From JAXLQL01 sp046331625 (lineage in GTDB: Bacteria; Acidobacteriota; Terriglobia; Bryobacterales; Bryobacteraceae), in assembly GCA_046331625.1 (NCBI GenBank), contig JAXLQL010000001.1, forward strand, positions 62,001 through 126,000: a stretch of DNA of 64,000 bases. Direction: 5' to 3'. Below, piece by piece: positions 48,781 through 56,278 of the stretch. Each line of letters starts with the position of its first letter. The stretch's first letter is position 1. Both the position numbers and the translations under genes were made by a program. The notes under the pieces were generated by a model. It was given only the letters and a program-made list of their open reading frames with translations, had not been told where the DNA came from and did no database searches.

Positions 48781-49895
48781 CCCAACGCGACTACTACGAG
48801 GTCCTCGGCGTCGAGCGCGGAGCCGACGAGCAGTCTCTCAAGAGCGCCTATCGCAAGATGGCGCTCAAATACCATCCTGACCGGAATCCGGGCGACAAAG
48901 AGTCGGAAGACAAGTTCAAAGAGGCCGCCGAAGCATACAGCGTGCTGAGTGACCCGCAGAAGCGGGCCGCCTATGACCGCTTCGGGCACCAAGGCGTATC
49001 GGGAGCATCGGGCGGACCCGGATTCGATCCTTCGGTCTTCAACGACTTCAGCGACATCCTGGGCGACCTATTCGGGTTCGGCGACATGTTCGGCATGGGT
49101 CGAGGCCGCGGGCGGCAAGCTTCACGCGGCGAAGACCTGCGCTACGACCTCGCCATCAGCTTCGAGGATTCCGTTCGCGGTACCGGCGTGGAGATCCAAA
49201 TTCCGCGCCAGGAGCTTTGTACGAAGTGCTCGGGCTCGGGAGCGGAGCCGAAAGACGGCCTCACCATCTGCCCCACCTGCAAGGGGCGCGGCGAAGTGGT
49301 CTTCCAACAGGCGTTCCTATCGATTCGGCGCACGTGCTCGCAGTGCGGCGGGCGCGGACAGCTCATCCGCCGGCCCTGCACCAACTGTAAGGGCGAGGGG
49401 AACCTCACTTCGGAGAGAAAGTTGAAGGTCACCGTTCCGCCGGGCGTGGATACCGGAACGCGGCTCAAGCTGAGCGGCGAAGGGAACCCCGGACCTCCGG
49501 GCACGCGAGCCGGAGATCTCTACGTGGTGCTGCGGGTGAAAGATCATCCGGTCTACAAGCGCCATGAGAACGATATCCACTGCCTGATTCCGGTGAACAT
49601 CGCGCAAGCAGCGCTGGGCGCCGAAGTGGACCTGCTCACTTTTGACGGACTGCAGCGCGTGAAGATTCCCGAAGGGACGCAATCGGGCGACATGATCCGG
49701 CTGCGCGGGCTCGGGATTCCGTTCCTGAACGGCGGCGGCCGCGGCGACCTGGTGGTGCACGTGGAAGTGCGCACGCCCACCAAGCTGACACGCGAACAAC
49801 GGCGGATCATGGAGCAACTGCGCGAGATTCTGCCCATTGAAAACGAACCCGAGGAGAAAGGCATCCTCGAGAAGTTCAAGGAGTTCTTTTTCTAG
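48777..49895 (+). CDS. dnaJ: chaperone protein DnaJ
   Basis: A 372-residue type I Hsp40. It has the J-domain with the HPD motif (ALKYHPDRNPGDKES), the Gly/Phe-rich linker (GGPGFDPSVFNDFSDILGD), four zinc-binding CxxCxGxG-type repeats (CTKCSGSG, CPTCKGRG, CSQCGGRG, CTNCKGEG) and the two beta-barrel substrate domains with VTVPPGVDTGTRLKLSGEG. It starts with GTG overlapping the grpE stop. It delivers unfolded proteins to DnaK and stimulates its ATPase. Confidence 0.97.
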   Translation: MTQRDYYEVLGVERGADEQSLKSAYRKMALKYHPDRNPGDKESEDKFKEAAEAYSVLSDPQKRAAYDRFGHQGVSGASGGPGFDPSVFNDFSDILGDLFGFGDMFGMGRGRGRQASRGEDLRYDLAISFEDSVRGTGVEIQIPRQELCTKCSGSGAEPKDGLTICPTCKGRGEVVFQQAFLSIRRTCSQCGGRGQLIRRPCTNCKGEGNLTSERKLKVTVPPGVDTGTRLKLSGEGNPGPPGTRAGDLYVVLRVKDHPVYKRHENDIHCLIPVNIAQAALGAEVDLLTFDGLQRVKIPEGTQSGDMIRLRGLGIPFLNGGGRGDLVVHVEVRTPTKLTREQRRIMEQLREILPIENEPEEKGILEKFKEFFF

Positions 49896-49926
49896 CGCGG
49901 CAGCGCGCCAGAGGAGGGGGATCGAA

Positions 49927-50583
49927 ATGCCGGGTTTCCTGAGATCGAAGTCGGTTTTGATCGCAACGCTGCTTTTGGTTGGAGAGGCAGCCTTCTACTA
50001 CGCGCGGGCTCGCAGCGTGGAGCACGTTCCGTTGATCCGTCCGCTGGCCGAGTTCCCGAAACTGCTGGACCGCTGGGGAATGCTCCAGGAGGCCGTGGTG
50101 GATCCGGAAGTGCGTGAGGTGCTGCAGGCGGACGAGATTCTCAATCGCTTCTACGGCGCGCCTGGACAAGGTTTCGCCACCAACTTCTTCGTGGCGTACT
50201 TCAAGTCGCAGCGCCGCGGAGTGCGTCCGCACTCGCCCAAGAATTGCATGCCGGGCAGCGGCTGGGAGAAGGAAAGCTCGGGGACGCTGCAGATCCCGAT
50301 CACCGGGTCGCAGCCGATCGAAGTGAATCGCTATCTGGTGGCCAAGGGGCGGCAGAAGAACATCGTCATCTACTGGTACCAATCGCATGACCGCGTGGTG
50401 GCAAGCGAGTTCGCCGCGTTGGGTTATTCGATTCTCGATTCGGCGCGGTACAACCGGTCAGACACGGCGATCGTGCGTGTGGTTGTGCCCGTAGTGGAAG
50501 GTAGCGAACAGGCTTCCGAAAAGGCCGCTGTCGAATTCATTCAAGCAGCGTTTCCGCTCATCACCAAATACTTTCCCGCATGA
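49927..50583 (+). CDS. EpsI-like exosortase-associated protein
   Basis: A 218-residue protein with one N-terminal membrane segment (SVLIATLLLVGEAAFYYARA). The rest matches the EpsI/DUF3485 family: LAEFPKLLDRWGMLQEAVVD, AYFKSQRRGVRPHSPKNCMP, GSGWEKESSGTLQI and IVIYWYQSHDRVVASEF. These proteins accompany exosortases in protein sorting and exopolysaccharide systems and are sometimes fused to them. No exosortase is in the window. The stop overlaps the beta-helix protein gene (ATGA), suggesting that the two are co-expressed. AGGAGGGGGAT precedes the ATG as a strong ribosome binding site. Confidence 0.78.
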   Translation: MPGFLRSKSVLIATLLLVGEAAFYYARARSVEHVPLIRPLAEFPKLLDRWGMLQEAVVDPEVREVLQADEILNRFYGAPGQGFATNFFVAYFKSQRRGVRPHSPKNCMPGSGWEKESSGTLQIPITGSQPIEVNRYLVAKGRQKNIVIYWYQSHDRVVASEFAALGYSILDSARYNRSDTAIVRVVVPVVEGSEQASEKAAVEFIQAAFPLITKYFPA

Positions 50584-52463
50584 CGAGTTTCCGGTCAGTC
50601 ATGTTGCTGGCGGCGGCCGCCGTGCTGCCCGCGGCAACACTCGAAGTCGGGCCAGGAAAGCGATTCTCCAAACCCTGCCAGGCATTCGCCGCCGCGGCGT
50701 TCGGGGACACCATCGAGATCGCCGACAGTGGCAATTACGATGGCGACGTGTGCGTGATCACCACGGCCAACCTTACCGCGCGAGGCGTGGGCGGGAACAG
50801 AGCGCATATCCGCGCCGCGGGCCGCGCCGCCGACGACAATGGCATCTGGGTGCTGGCGCCCACGGTGCAGCGGTTCACCGCCGAGAACATCGAGTTCTCC
50901 GGCGCCTCGTCGAGTGCGAAGAACGGCGCCGGAATCTGGGGTCGCTCCGGCGCCAGCCTGACGGTGCGCAATTGCCACTTCCACGACAATCAGAACGGGA
51001 TTCTCACCGGGAACGTGGTAGGTCCGGAGTTCGTGATCGAGTTCTCGATCTTCGAGAACAATGGCGCTGACGACGGCTACTCGCACAACGTCTATATTGG
51101 CTTGGCGAGCAAGCTCACCTTTCGCGGGAACTACTCGGCCCGCGCCCGCCGCGGCCAGTTGCTGAAGACACGCGCGGTGGAGAACTACATCCTCTACAAC
51201 CGGCTCAGCCAGGAGAATGGTAACGGGTCCTGGGAAGTGGATATCTCGAACGGCGGGATCGCCTACGTGATCGGCAACGTGATCCAGCAAGGGCAGCAGT
51301 CGGAAAATCGCGGCCTGCTCGCGTTCGCGCCCGAAGGTGTGGACCCACAGCATCCCACACAGACTCTGTTCGCGGTGAACAACACCTTTCTCACCGTCGG
51401 CAACGCGAACGAATTTGTGTTCGTCAACCGCACGCTGACCACGCCGGTGGTGATCCGAAACAACATCATGGCCGGAGGCGGACCGGTCACCAACCAGACG
51501 AACGCTGTGCAGGAAGGCAACTACGTGGGCAACGCCGGCTTCCTCAATGCCGATGGCTTCGACTTCACGCTGCGGCCCGGATCCGTGGCCATCGATGCCG
51601 GAGTGAGCCCGGGGGCCGACCGCAACTTCTCGCTCTCGCCCGCCGGGATGTACCGGCACCCCGCTTGCATCGAAGCGCGCAACAACGTGGGGATCGTCGA
51701 TATCGGCGCATATGAGTACGGCGCGCCTCCAGGCCAACCCGATGGTCCGGAACGCTGCAAGCAGGCCTTCGCGCCCTCTGAAGTAGCCAACGCAGCCAGC
51801 TTCGCGCGCGACGCGTTCGCTCCCGGGATGATCGCGACGATGTTCGGAACCGGCTTCGCCGATCAGGCGATTCAAGCTACCGCCGCGCCTTGGCCCGCGC
51901 AATTGGGCGGCGTCCGCGTGACCGTGAACCAACTACCCGCGCCCACCTATTTCGTCAACCCCGGCCAAGTGAACTTCCAGATTCCCTACGGGCTCGACCT
52001 GGGCGACGCAGTGGTCCTCGCGACGGTCAACGGAGTGGCCAAGACTCCCGCGCGAATCACGCTGCGAGAGGCCGCGCCGGGGATCTTTCTTCATTCCGGG
52101 CAGCAGGCCATAGCGCAGAATCCGGATGGGTCGCTCAACACGACCTCGAACGGAGTCGAGGCCGGCGGATACGTGACGGTGTACCTTACGGGGCAAGGCC
52201 GGCTCACCCGATTCATCGACACCGGCGAGGCAGCCAGGCCGCTCCCGCTCGCCGAAGCCGCTCTGCCGTCGAGCGCCACCATCGGAGGCAAGCCCGCGAA
52301 TATCTTGTTCCTCGGCATGACGCCGGGGTTGGTTGCGGTAGCGCAAGCCAATATCGTCATCCCGGAGGACCTGGCCCCAGGAACCTATCCGCTAGTGATC
52401 ACCATCGGAGGCGTTCCGAGCAACACCGCGCAACTCACGGTGATCGCCAAGGCAACGCCATAG
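50580..52463 (+). CDS. secreted right-handed beta-helix protein with TIGR03437 C-terminal domain
   Basis: A 627-residue exported protein (signal RSVMLLAAAAVLPAATLEVG). Residues about 30-390 form a parallel beta-helix with repeated short turns, such as NIEFSGASSSAKNGAGIWG, LTVRNCHFHDNQNGIL and VIEFSIFENNGADDGYSH. The last 220 residues are the acidobacterial TIGR03437 domain, beginning VANAASFARDAFAPGMIATM and containing PTYFVNPGQVNFQIPYGL and VAQANIVIPEDLAPG. Right-handed helices often bind or cleave polysaccharides; no catalytic site is clear. The gene is coupled to the upstream EpsI-like gene. Confidence 0.88.
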   Translation: MTSFRSVMLLAAAAVLPAATLEVGPGKRFSKPCQAFAAAAFGDTIEIADSGNYDGDVCVITTANLTARGVGGNRAHIRAAGRAADDNGIWVLAPTVQRFTAENIEFSGASSSAKNGAGIWGRSGASLTVRNCHFHDNQNGILTGNVVGPEFVIEFSIFENNGADDGYSHNVYIGLASKLTFRGNYSARARRGQLLKTRAVENYILYNRLSQENGNGSWEVDISNGGIAYVIGNVIQQGQQSENRGLLAFAPEGVDPQHPTQTLFAVNNTFLTVGNANEFVFVNRTLTTPVVIRNNIMAGGGPVTNQTNAVQEGNYVGNAGFLNADGFDFTLRPGSVAIDAGVSPGADRNFSLSPAGMYRHPACIEARNNVGIVDIGAYEYGAPPGQPDGPERCKQAFAPSEVANAASFARDAFAPGMIATMFGTGFADQAIQATAAPWPAQLGGVRVTVNQLPAPTYFVNPGQVNFQIPYGLDLGDAVVLATVNGVAKTPARITLREAAPGIFLHSGQQAIAQNPDGSLNTTSNGVEAGGYVTVYLTGQGRLTRFIDTGEAARPLPLAEAALPSSATIGGKPANILFLGMTPGLVAVAQANIVIPEDLAPGTYPLVITIGGVPSNTAQLTVIAKATP

Positions 52464-52497
52464 CGAGCTCCGCCAACATTATGGGTGTCATCCCCCG

Positions 52498-53481
52498 ATG
52501 AGTTCCGCAGCCGGCGCGCCAACCAGAAGATTGCCCAGGTGGCTACTGCCGGCCGTAGGCTACTCGGTTTCGATCGCGTGCCTCGTCTGGGTTTATCACG
52601 GCTTTGACTGGGAGCAGGAGCTGACGCGTTTGGCGGCGACCGATTGGCGGTGGGTAACACTCGCCGTGATCGCCGACGTGGCCGTGTACTTCTGCATGGG
52701 CGCGCGGTGGTCAAAGTTGATGTCGCCACTCGGGAACGTTTCTACGTGGAAGACGATCCAGGCCGTCTACATCGGGCTCTTCGCCAACGAAGTGCTTCCA
52801 CTGCGCAGCGGCGAGGTCATCCGTTGCTATCTGCAGAAGAACTGGACCGGCATTCCCTTGCCCGTGGTGATCTCGTCAGTGCTGATCGAGCGATTGCTCG
52901 ACGGCGTGTGGCTGGTGCTGGCGTTCTGGTTCATCACCATCTTTGTTGACCTGCCAGCGGGCGTGCTGATCCTGAGCCAGGTTCCGGTGATCCTGCTGGT
53001 GTTGGCTGGCGCGGGCTTGATCTACACGACGCTCCGCGGTAACGACATTTCGCGGAATTGGCCTTCGTGGGCGAAGCCTCTGCTTTCGGGTATCCGGGTG
53101 ATGGGCAGCGCTCCTTCGTTCCTGCCCGCCACGTTGCTCAGCCTGCTCTACCTGGTGTTGCAGGTGATCCCGATCTACGCGCTGATGCGGGCCTACGGGC
53201 TACCGCTCGGTCCGGCCGAGGCCGCGGTAGTGCTGGTAATTCTGCGGATCGGCACGATCATCCCGCAGTTGCCCGGCAATGTCGGATCGTTCCAAGCACT
53301 CGTGGTGCTCGGGCTGGGGCTGTTCGGCATTGCCAAGGCCCAGGCGATCGGCTTTGCGACGCTGCTCTTCGTGGTGGTGACACTGCCGCTGTGGCTGGTC
53401 GGATTCGTGGCGCTGATGATGACGCGGATGCGGTTGGGCGAAATCCACCGCGACGCCAAGGAATCGTTCCAGAACGAGTAG
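52498..53481 (+). CDS. lysylphosphatidylglycerol synthase-type membrane protein (YbhN/UPF0104)
   Basis: A 327-residue integral membrane protein with about eight helices. Family landmarks are VYFCMGARWSKLMSPLGNVS near residue 60, the charged NEVLPLRSGEVIRCYL, the VLIERLLDGVWLVLAFWFIT helix, and RIGTIIPQLPGNVGSFQALV late in the protein. It belongs to the flippase-like family that includes the membrane part of MprF; it lacks the synthase domain. It may move a lipid or glycolipid. It follows the beta-helix gene by 34 bases. Confidence 0.9.
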   Translation: MSSAAGAPTRRLPRWLLPAVGYSVSIACLVWVYHGFDWEQELTRLAATDWRWVTLAVIADVAVYFCMGARWSKLMSPLGNVSTWKTIQAVYIGLFANEVLPLRSGEVIRCYLQKNWTGIPLPVVISSVLIERLLDGVWLVLAFWFITIFVDLPAGVLILSQVPVILLVLAGAGLIYTTLRGNDISRNWPSWAKPLLSGIRVMGSAPSFLPATLLSLLYLVLQVIPIYALMRAYGLPLGPAEAAVVLVILRIGTIIPQLPGNVGSFQALVVLGLGLFGIAKAQAIGFATLLFVVVTLPLWLVGFVALMMTRMRLGEIHRDAKESFQNE

Positions 53482-53482
53482 G

Positions 53483-54295
53483 TCAGCGCCGCTGCCAGTG
53501 ACCGGGTTGCCCCGGCTGGTCGTCTTTGCCGTACGGGCGCCGACCCTGCAGTGTGTCGCGATAGAAACCCTGGATCTGCGCCCCGCCGCTCAACTCCGTG
53601 ACCGTCTTGCCGTCGGGCCAGAAAACATCGAGCGTGTCTTCCCAATCGGTCTTGAACGTCTCCTGCTCGCCGTGGCGGATCATCGGAATTCCCGAGTCGC
53701 TTCCTTTGAACATGCCGGCGGCTTTGAAGAAGTACTGCACGTCATAAAGCAGCGGACCGCGCGAGTGCGCTTCGCCGCCGAATCCGGTTTCGGCCACTCG
53801 GACGTTGACCTGCGGATCCGCCGCGGGCACGATCGCGTAGAGATCGTAGTCGCCGTGGATATACTCGCACTGGCCGCGAAAAACTGGCTTGTACATGACA
53901 CAGCCAAAATGTTTGTGCTTGGGATCGGACTGCAGCGTGTAGTGCTTGCCGGCCCGGTCATCGGCCAACGCGGTCTTCGAATCGAACACGTAGAGCTTCG
54001 GCTCGAAGCCAGCCCACTCCTTCAGCGCCGAGGCGAGCTTTTCTCTCTTGAACGCTCCGGGCAGCAACACCGGACTCACCACGAGTCCCGCTGTGGATCC
54101 GTCGCCATTCACGTCGATCTGCGCGGTCTTGGCCTTGCAGTCGAGCATTTTCGGGATGTAGCCAGGCACACCGATCCAGCGCTTCGACGACTTGTTTCCG
54201 CGGCGCACGAGAATCCACACTTGGAAGCGCGCGGCCGCGAGGCGAAACGCCTCCATATGACGCAGGGGCATGTACTCGAGCACGGCTTCGTACAT
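53483..54295 (-). CDS. protein resembling the CyaA / edema factor / ExoY adenylyl cyclase fold
   Basis: A 270-residue soluble protein without signal or membrane segment. Several motifs match the class II cyclase toxins as I remember them: VWILVRRGNKSS then WIGVPGYIPK (GYIP at 45-48; compare KSSDWGxxAGYIP), YIHGDYDLYAIVPAADP with D149 and D151 (compare the metal-binding ADYDLFAxAP), and GIPMIRHGEQETF with H208 (compare HGTEQxN). The region between the lysine pair of the toxins is shorter here, so one catalytic lysine may be missing. The protein could be a nucleotidyl cyclase, a toxin effector, or an inactive relative. It is read towards the YbhN-type gene, whose 3' end is adjacent (1 base). 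Confidence 0.5.
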   Translation of the reverse strand: MYEAVLEYMPLRHMEAFRLAAARFQVWILVRRGNKSSKRWIGVPGYIPKMLDCKAKTAQIDVNGDGSTAGLVVSPVLLPGAFKREKLASALKEWAGFEPKLYVFDSKTALADDRAGKHYTLQSDPKHKHFGCVMYKPVFRGQCEYIHGDYDLYAIVPAADPQVNVRVAETGFGGEAHSRGPLLYDVQYFFKAAGMFKGSDSGIPMIRHGEQETFKTDWEDTLDVFWPDGKTVTELSGGAQIQGFYRDTLQGRRPYGKDDQPGQPGHWQRR

Positions 54296-54324
54296 CGGAA
54301 CGGACTCCTAGGCTGGGGCGCCGG

Positions 54325-55317
54325 TTACTGCAACAAGATCTGCGTGCGCGGTCCCTTCATCCAGGCAATACTCACCTGCACACTCGCGCTGCCGGCCACA
54401 ACTGAATCAGGCACGCGGAACGGGACCCGGTAGACGCCAATGGCGCCCGCCGCTCCGGTCGCACCGGAGGCCGCCGCGGACGCGTCATTCACGAGCACCT
54501 CCACAGGTGCGATCACCGTGGCAGGGGAATCGCCTGCAGGGAACGGGTCGCCGGGAGCCACGCTCGGCTGGGTGGGCCCCAGTCCACGGACGTTCAAGTA
54601 GAGATCTTCTCCCGCCCGTGCCGGCCTATCAGCGGACACCTGCGTTCCGTCGGCATGGTAGATCTGCGGGCCACTGCCAGTGTCGATCACTGATGGCTGC
54701 ACCAACGGGAGAACCTGAACCGCGAAGCGAGCACGCCCGCCGCCGTTTGTCCGCCGCTTTGACGGATCCTCGGCTTGTGAAGTAGAACGCACGTTGACTG
54801 TTTCGATGTTGCCGATGACGCCTCGCGCCCCGGCGAAGATTCCCGTGCCGCCCATGATCGCAGTGGCGCCGGCGATGGCTCCTGTAGGAGAGCCCGGTGG
54901 GGGCACACCGCCGGAGAATCCCATTGCATAGAGGTTGCCGATCTGCGTTCCGTCGGCTTTCAGAAATTCGAAGCTGATGTCGGCCACGGATTGGCGCTGC
55001 ACATCGGCAATCGCACCGCCGGCAGCCGGACTTGGATTCAAGCCCAACGAGTGAGCGCGAATCACCACCACTCCCTTGACCGCGGCTCCATTGATCCTGG
55101 TCACGTCGGCCAAGATCACACTCGAGAAGAAGTTCAGCGGGACGGATGGCGTCACGGGCGACGCACTCCGCGCCACGCGCGAAGGATCAGCCGTGTCGTT
55201 CAGGTATGCCACGTAGTTGTCGGCCTCGACCTGTAGGATCGAGGGGAACTCCTGGCTCCAAACAGGAGCCGTGCACAGCAGGGAAACCAAGAGCCTCCGG
55301 CCAGTAAGTCGCGTCAT
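54325..55317 (-). CDS. secreted protein with TIGR03437-like C-terminal region
   Basis: A 330-residue exported protein (signal RRLLVSLLCTAPVWS). The middle has a Gly/Ala-rich beta region (GAIAGATAIMGGTGIFAGAR) that resembles barrel proteins of the allene-oxide-cyclase/dirigent type, and the C-terminal 120 residues resemble the Solibacter-type cell-surface domain (LYLNVRGLGPTQPSVAPGDP, VPFRVPDSVVAGSASVQVSI). No enzyme motif is evident. It is divergent from the PIG-L gene with about 100 bases between starts. Confidence 0.72.
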   Translation of the reverse strand: MTRLTGRRLLVSLLCTAPVWSQEFPSILQVEADNYVAYLNDTADPSRVARSASPVTPSVPLNFFSSVILADVTRINGAAVKGVVVIRAHSLGLNPSPAAGGAIADVQRQSVADISFEFLKADGTQIGNLYAMGFSGGVPPPGSPTGAIAGATAIMGGTGIFAGARGVIGNIETVNVRSTSQAEDPSKRRTNGGGRARFAVQVLPLVQPSVIDTGSGPQIYHADGTQVSADRPARAGEDLYLNVRGLGPTQPSVAPGDPFPAGDSPATVIAPVEVLVNDASAAASGATGAAGAIGVYRVPFRVPDSVVAGSASVQVSIAWMKGPRTQILLQ

Positions 55318-55418
55318 TGCGGACTCAGTTTACCAAACCTGTCTCGATGCGGCCCTTGCGGATCGCGGGTACGGCTGCTCCACGGAGGCCAGCGCGCGGA
55401 TTGCTATCCTGGGGAACC

Positions 55419-56276
55419 ATGCGACAGCTTTTGTTGGCAATCCTATTCGTATTCGCCGCGGCGGCACAGGAGCGCAAGCTCCGCATCATCGCGCTCGGCG
55501 CGCATCCCGACGATTGCGACATCAAGTTCTCCGGCACCGCGTACAAGTTCATCCAGGCAGGCCACCAGGTGAAGTTCGTCTCGGTCACCAACGGCGACGC
55601 AGGCCACCAGTCGATTGGCGGCGGCATGCTGGCCAAGAGGCGGTACGAGGAGACGCAGGCATCGTCGCGCAGGCTGGGCGTATCGGAGTACGTGGTGCTC
55701 GACAATCACGACGGCGAACTCACGCCGAATGTGGAGGTGCGCAAGCAGGTGATCCGCGAGATTCGAAAATGGAAAGCGGACCTCGTCATCGCCCCGCGCC
55801 CTAACGACTATCATCCCGATCATCGATACACAGGCGTGCTCGTGCAAGACGCGGCCTACATGGTTGTGGTCCCGAATGTGACCCCGGATGTGCCGCCGCT
55901 CGAGAACAATCCCGTGTTCCTCTACTATCAAGACGGATTCCAAAAGCCGGCCCCATTTCGTCCGGATGTGGTGGTGGCGCTCGACGACATTTGGGAGAAG
56001 AAGATTGACGCGCTCGACGCCCACGTTTCGCAATTCTACGAATGGCTCCCGTGGGTGGATCACCGGCTCGACCAGGTACCGAAAGATCCGGCTGCGCGGA
56101 AGAAATGGCTTGCTGGAATGCGGGTCCAGCCCCTCAATGCGGCCACCCGCTCCACGCTCGAACGGCGTTACGGCGCCGAGAAAGGGGCTACGGTCCGCTA
56201 CACCGAATCGTTTGAACTGTGCGAGTACGGCCGGCAGCCGAAGCTCGACGAACTCGATCGAATCTTTCCTAGGTAG
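55419..56276 (+). CDS. PIG-L family deacetylase, secreted
   Basis: A 285-residue protein from the ATG at 55419, which has GGGGA 5 bases upstream. The signal is RQLLLAILFVFAAAAQ. The catalytic motif IALGAHPDDCDIKFSG carries the zinc-binding HPDD, and the second metal histidine is in NDYHPDHRYTG. These enzymes remove N-acetyl groups from amino sugars, as in mycothiol, bacillithiol or GPI precursor synthesis and in glycan processing. The secreted form and the glycosidase-like gene 3 bases downstream suggest action on an external glycan. Confidence 0.9.
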   Translation: MRQLLLAILFVFAAAAQERKLRIIALGAHPDDCDIKFSGTAYKFIQAGHQVKFVSVTNGDAGHQSIGGGMLAKRRYEETQASSRRLGVSEYVVLDNHDGELTPNVEVRKQVIREIRKWKADLVIAPRPNDYHPDHRYTGVLVQDAAYMVVVPNVTPDVPPLENNPVFLYYQDGFQKPAPFRPDVVVALDDIWEKKIDALDAHVSQFYEWLPWVDHRLDQVPKDPAARKKWLAGMRVQPLNAATRSTLERRYGAEKGATVRYTESFELCEYGRQPKLDELDRIFPR

Positions 56277-56278
56277 CC

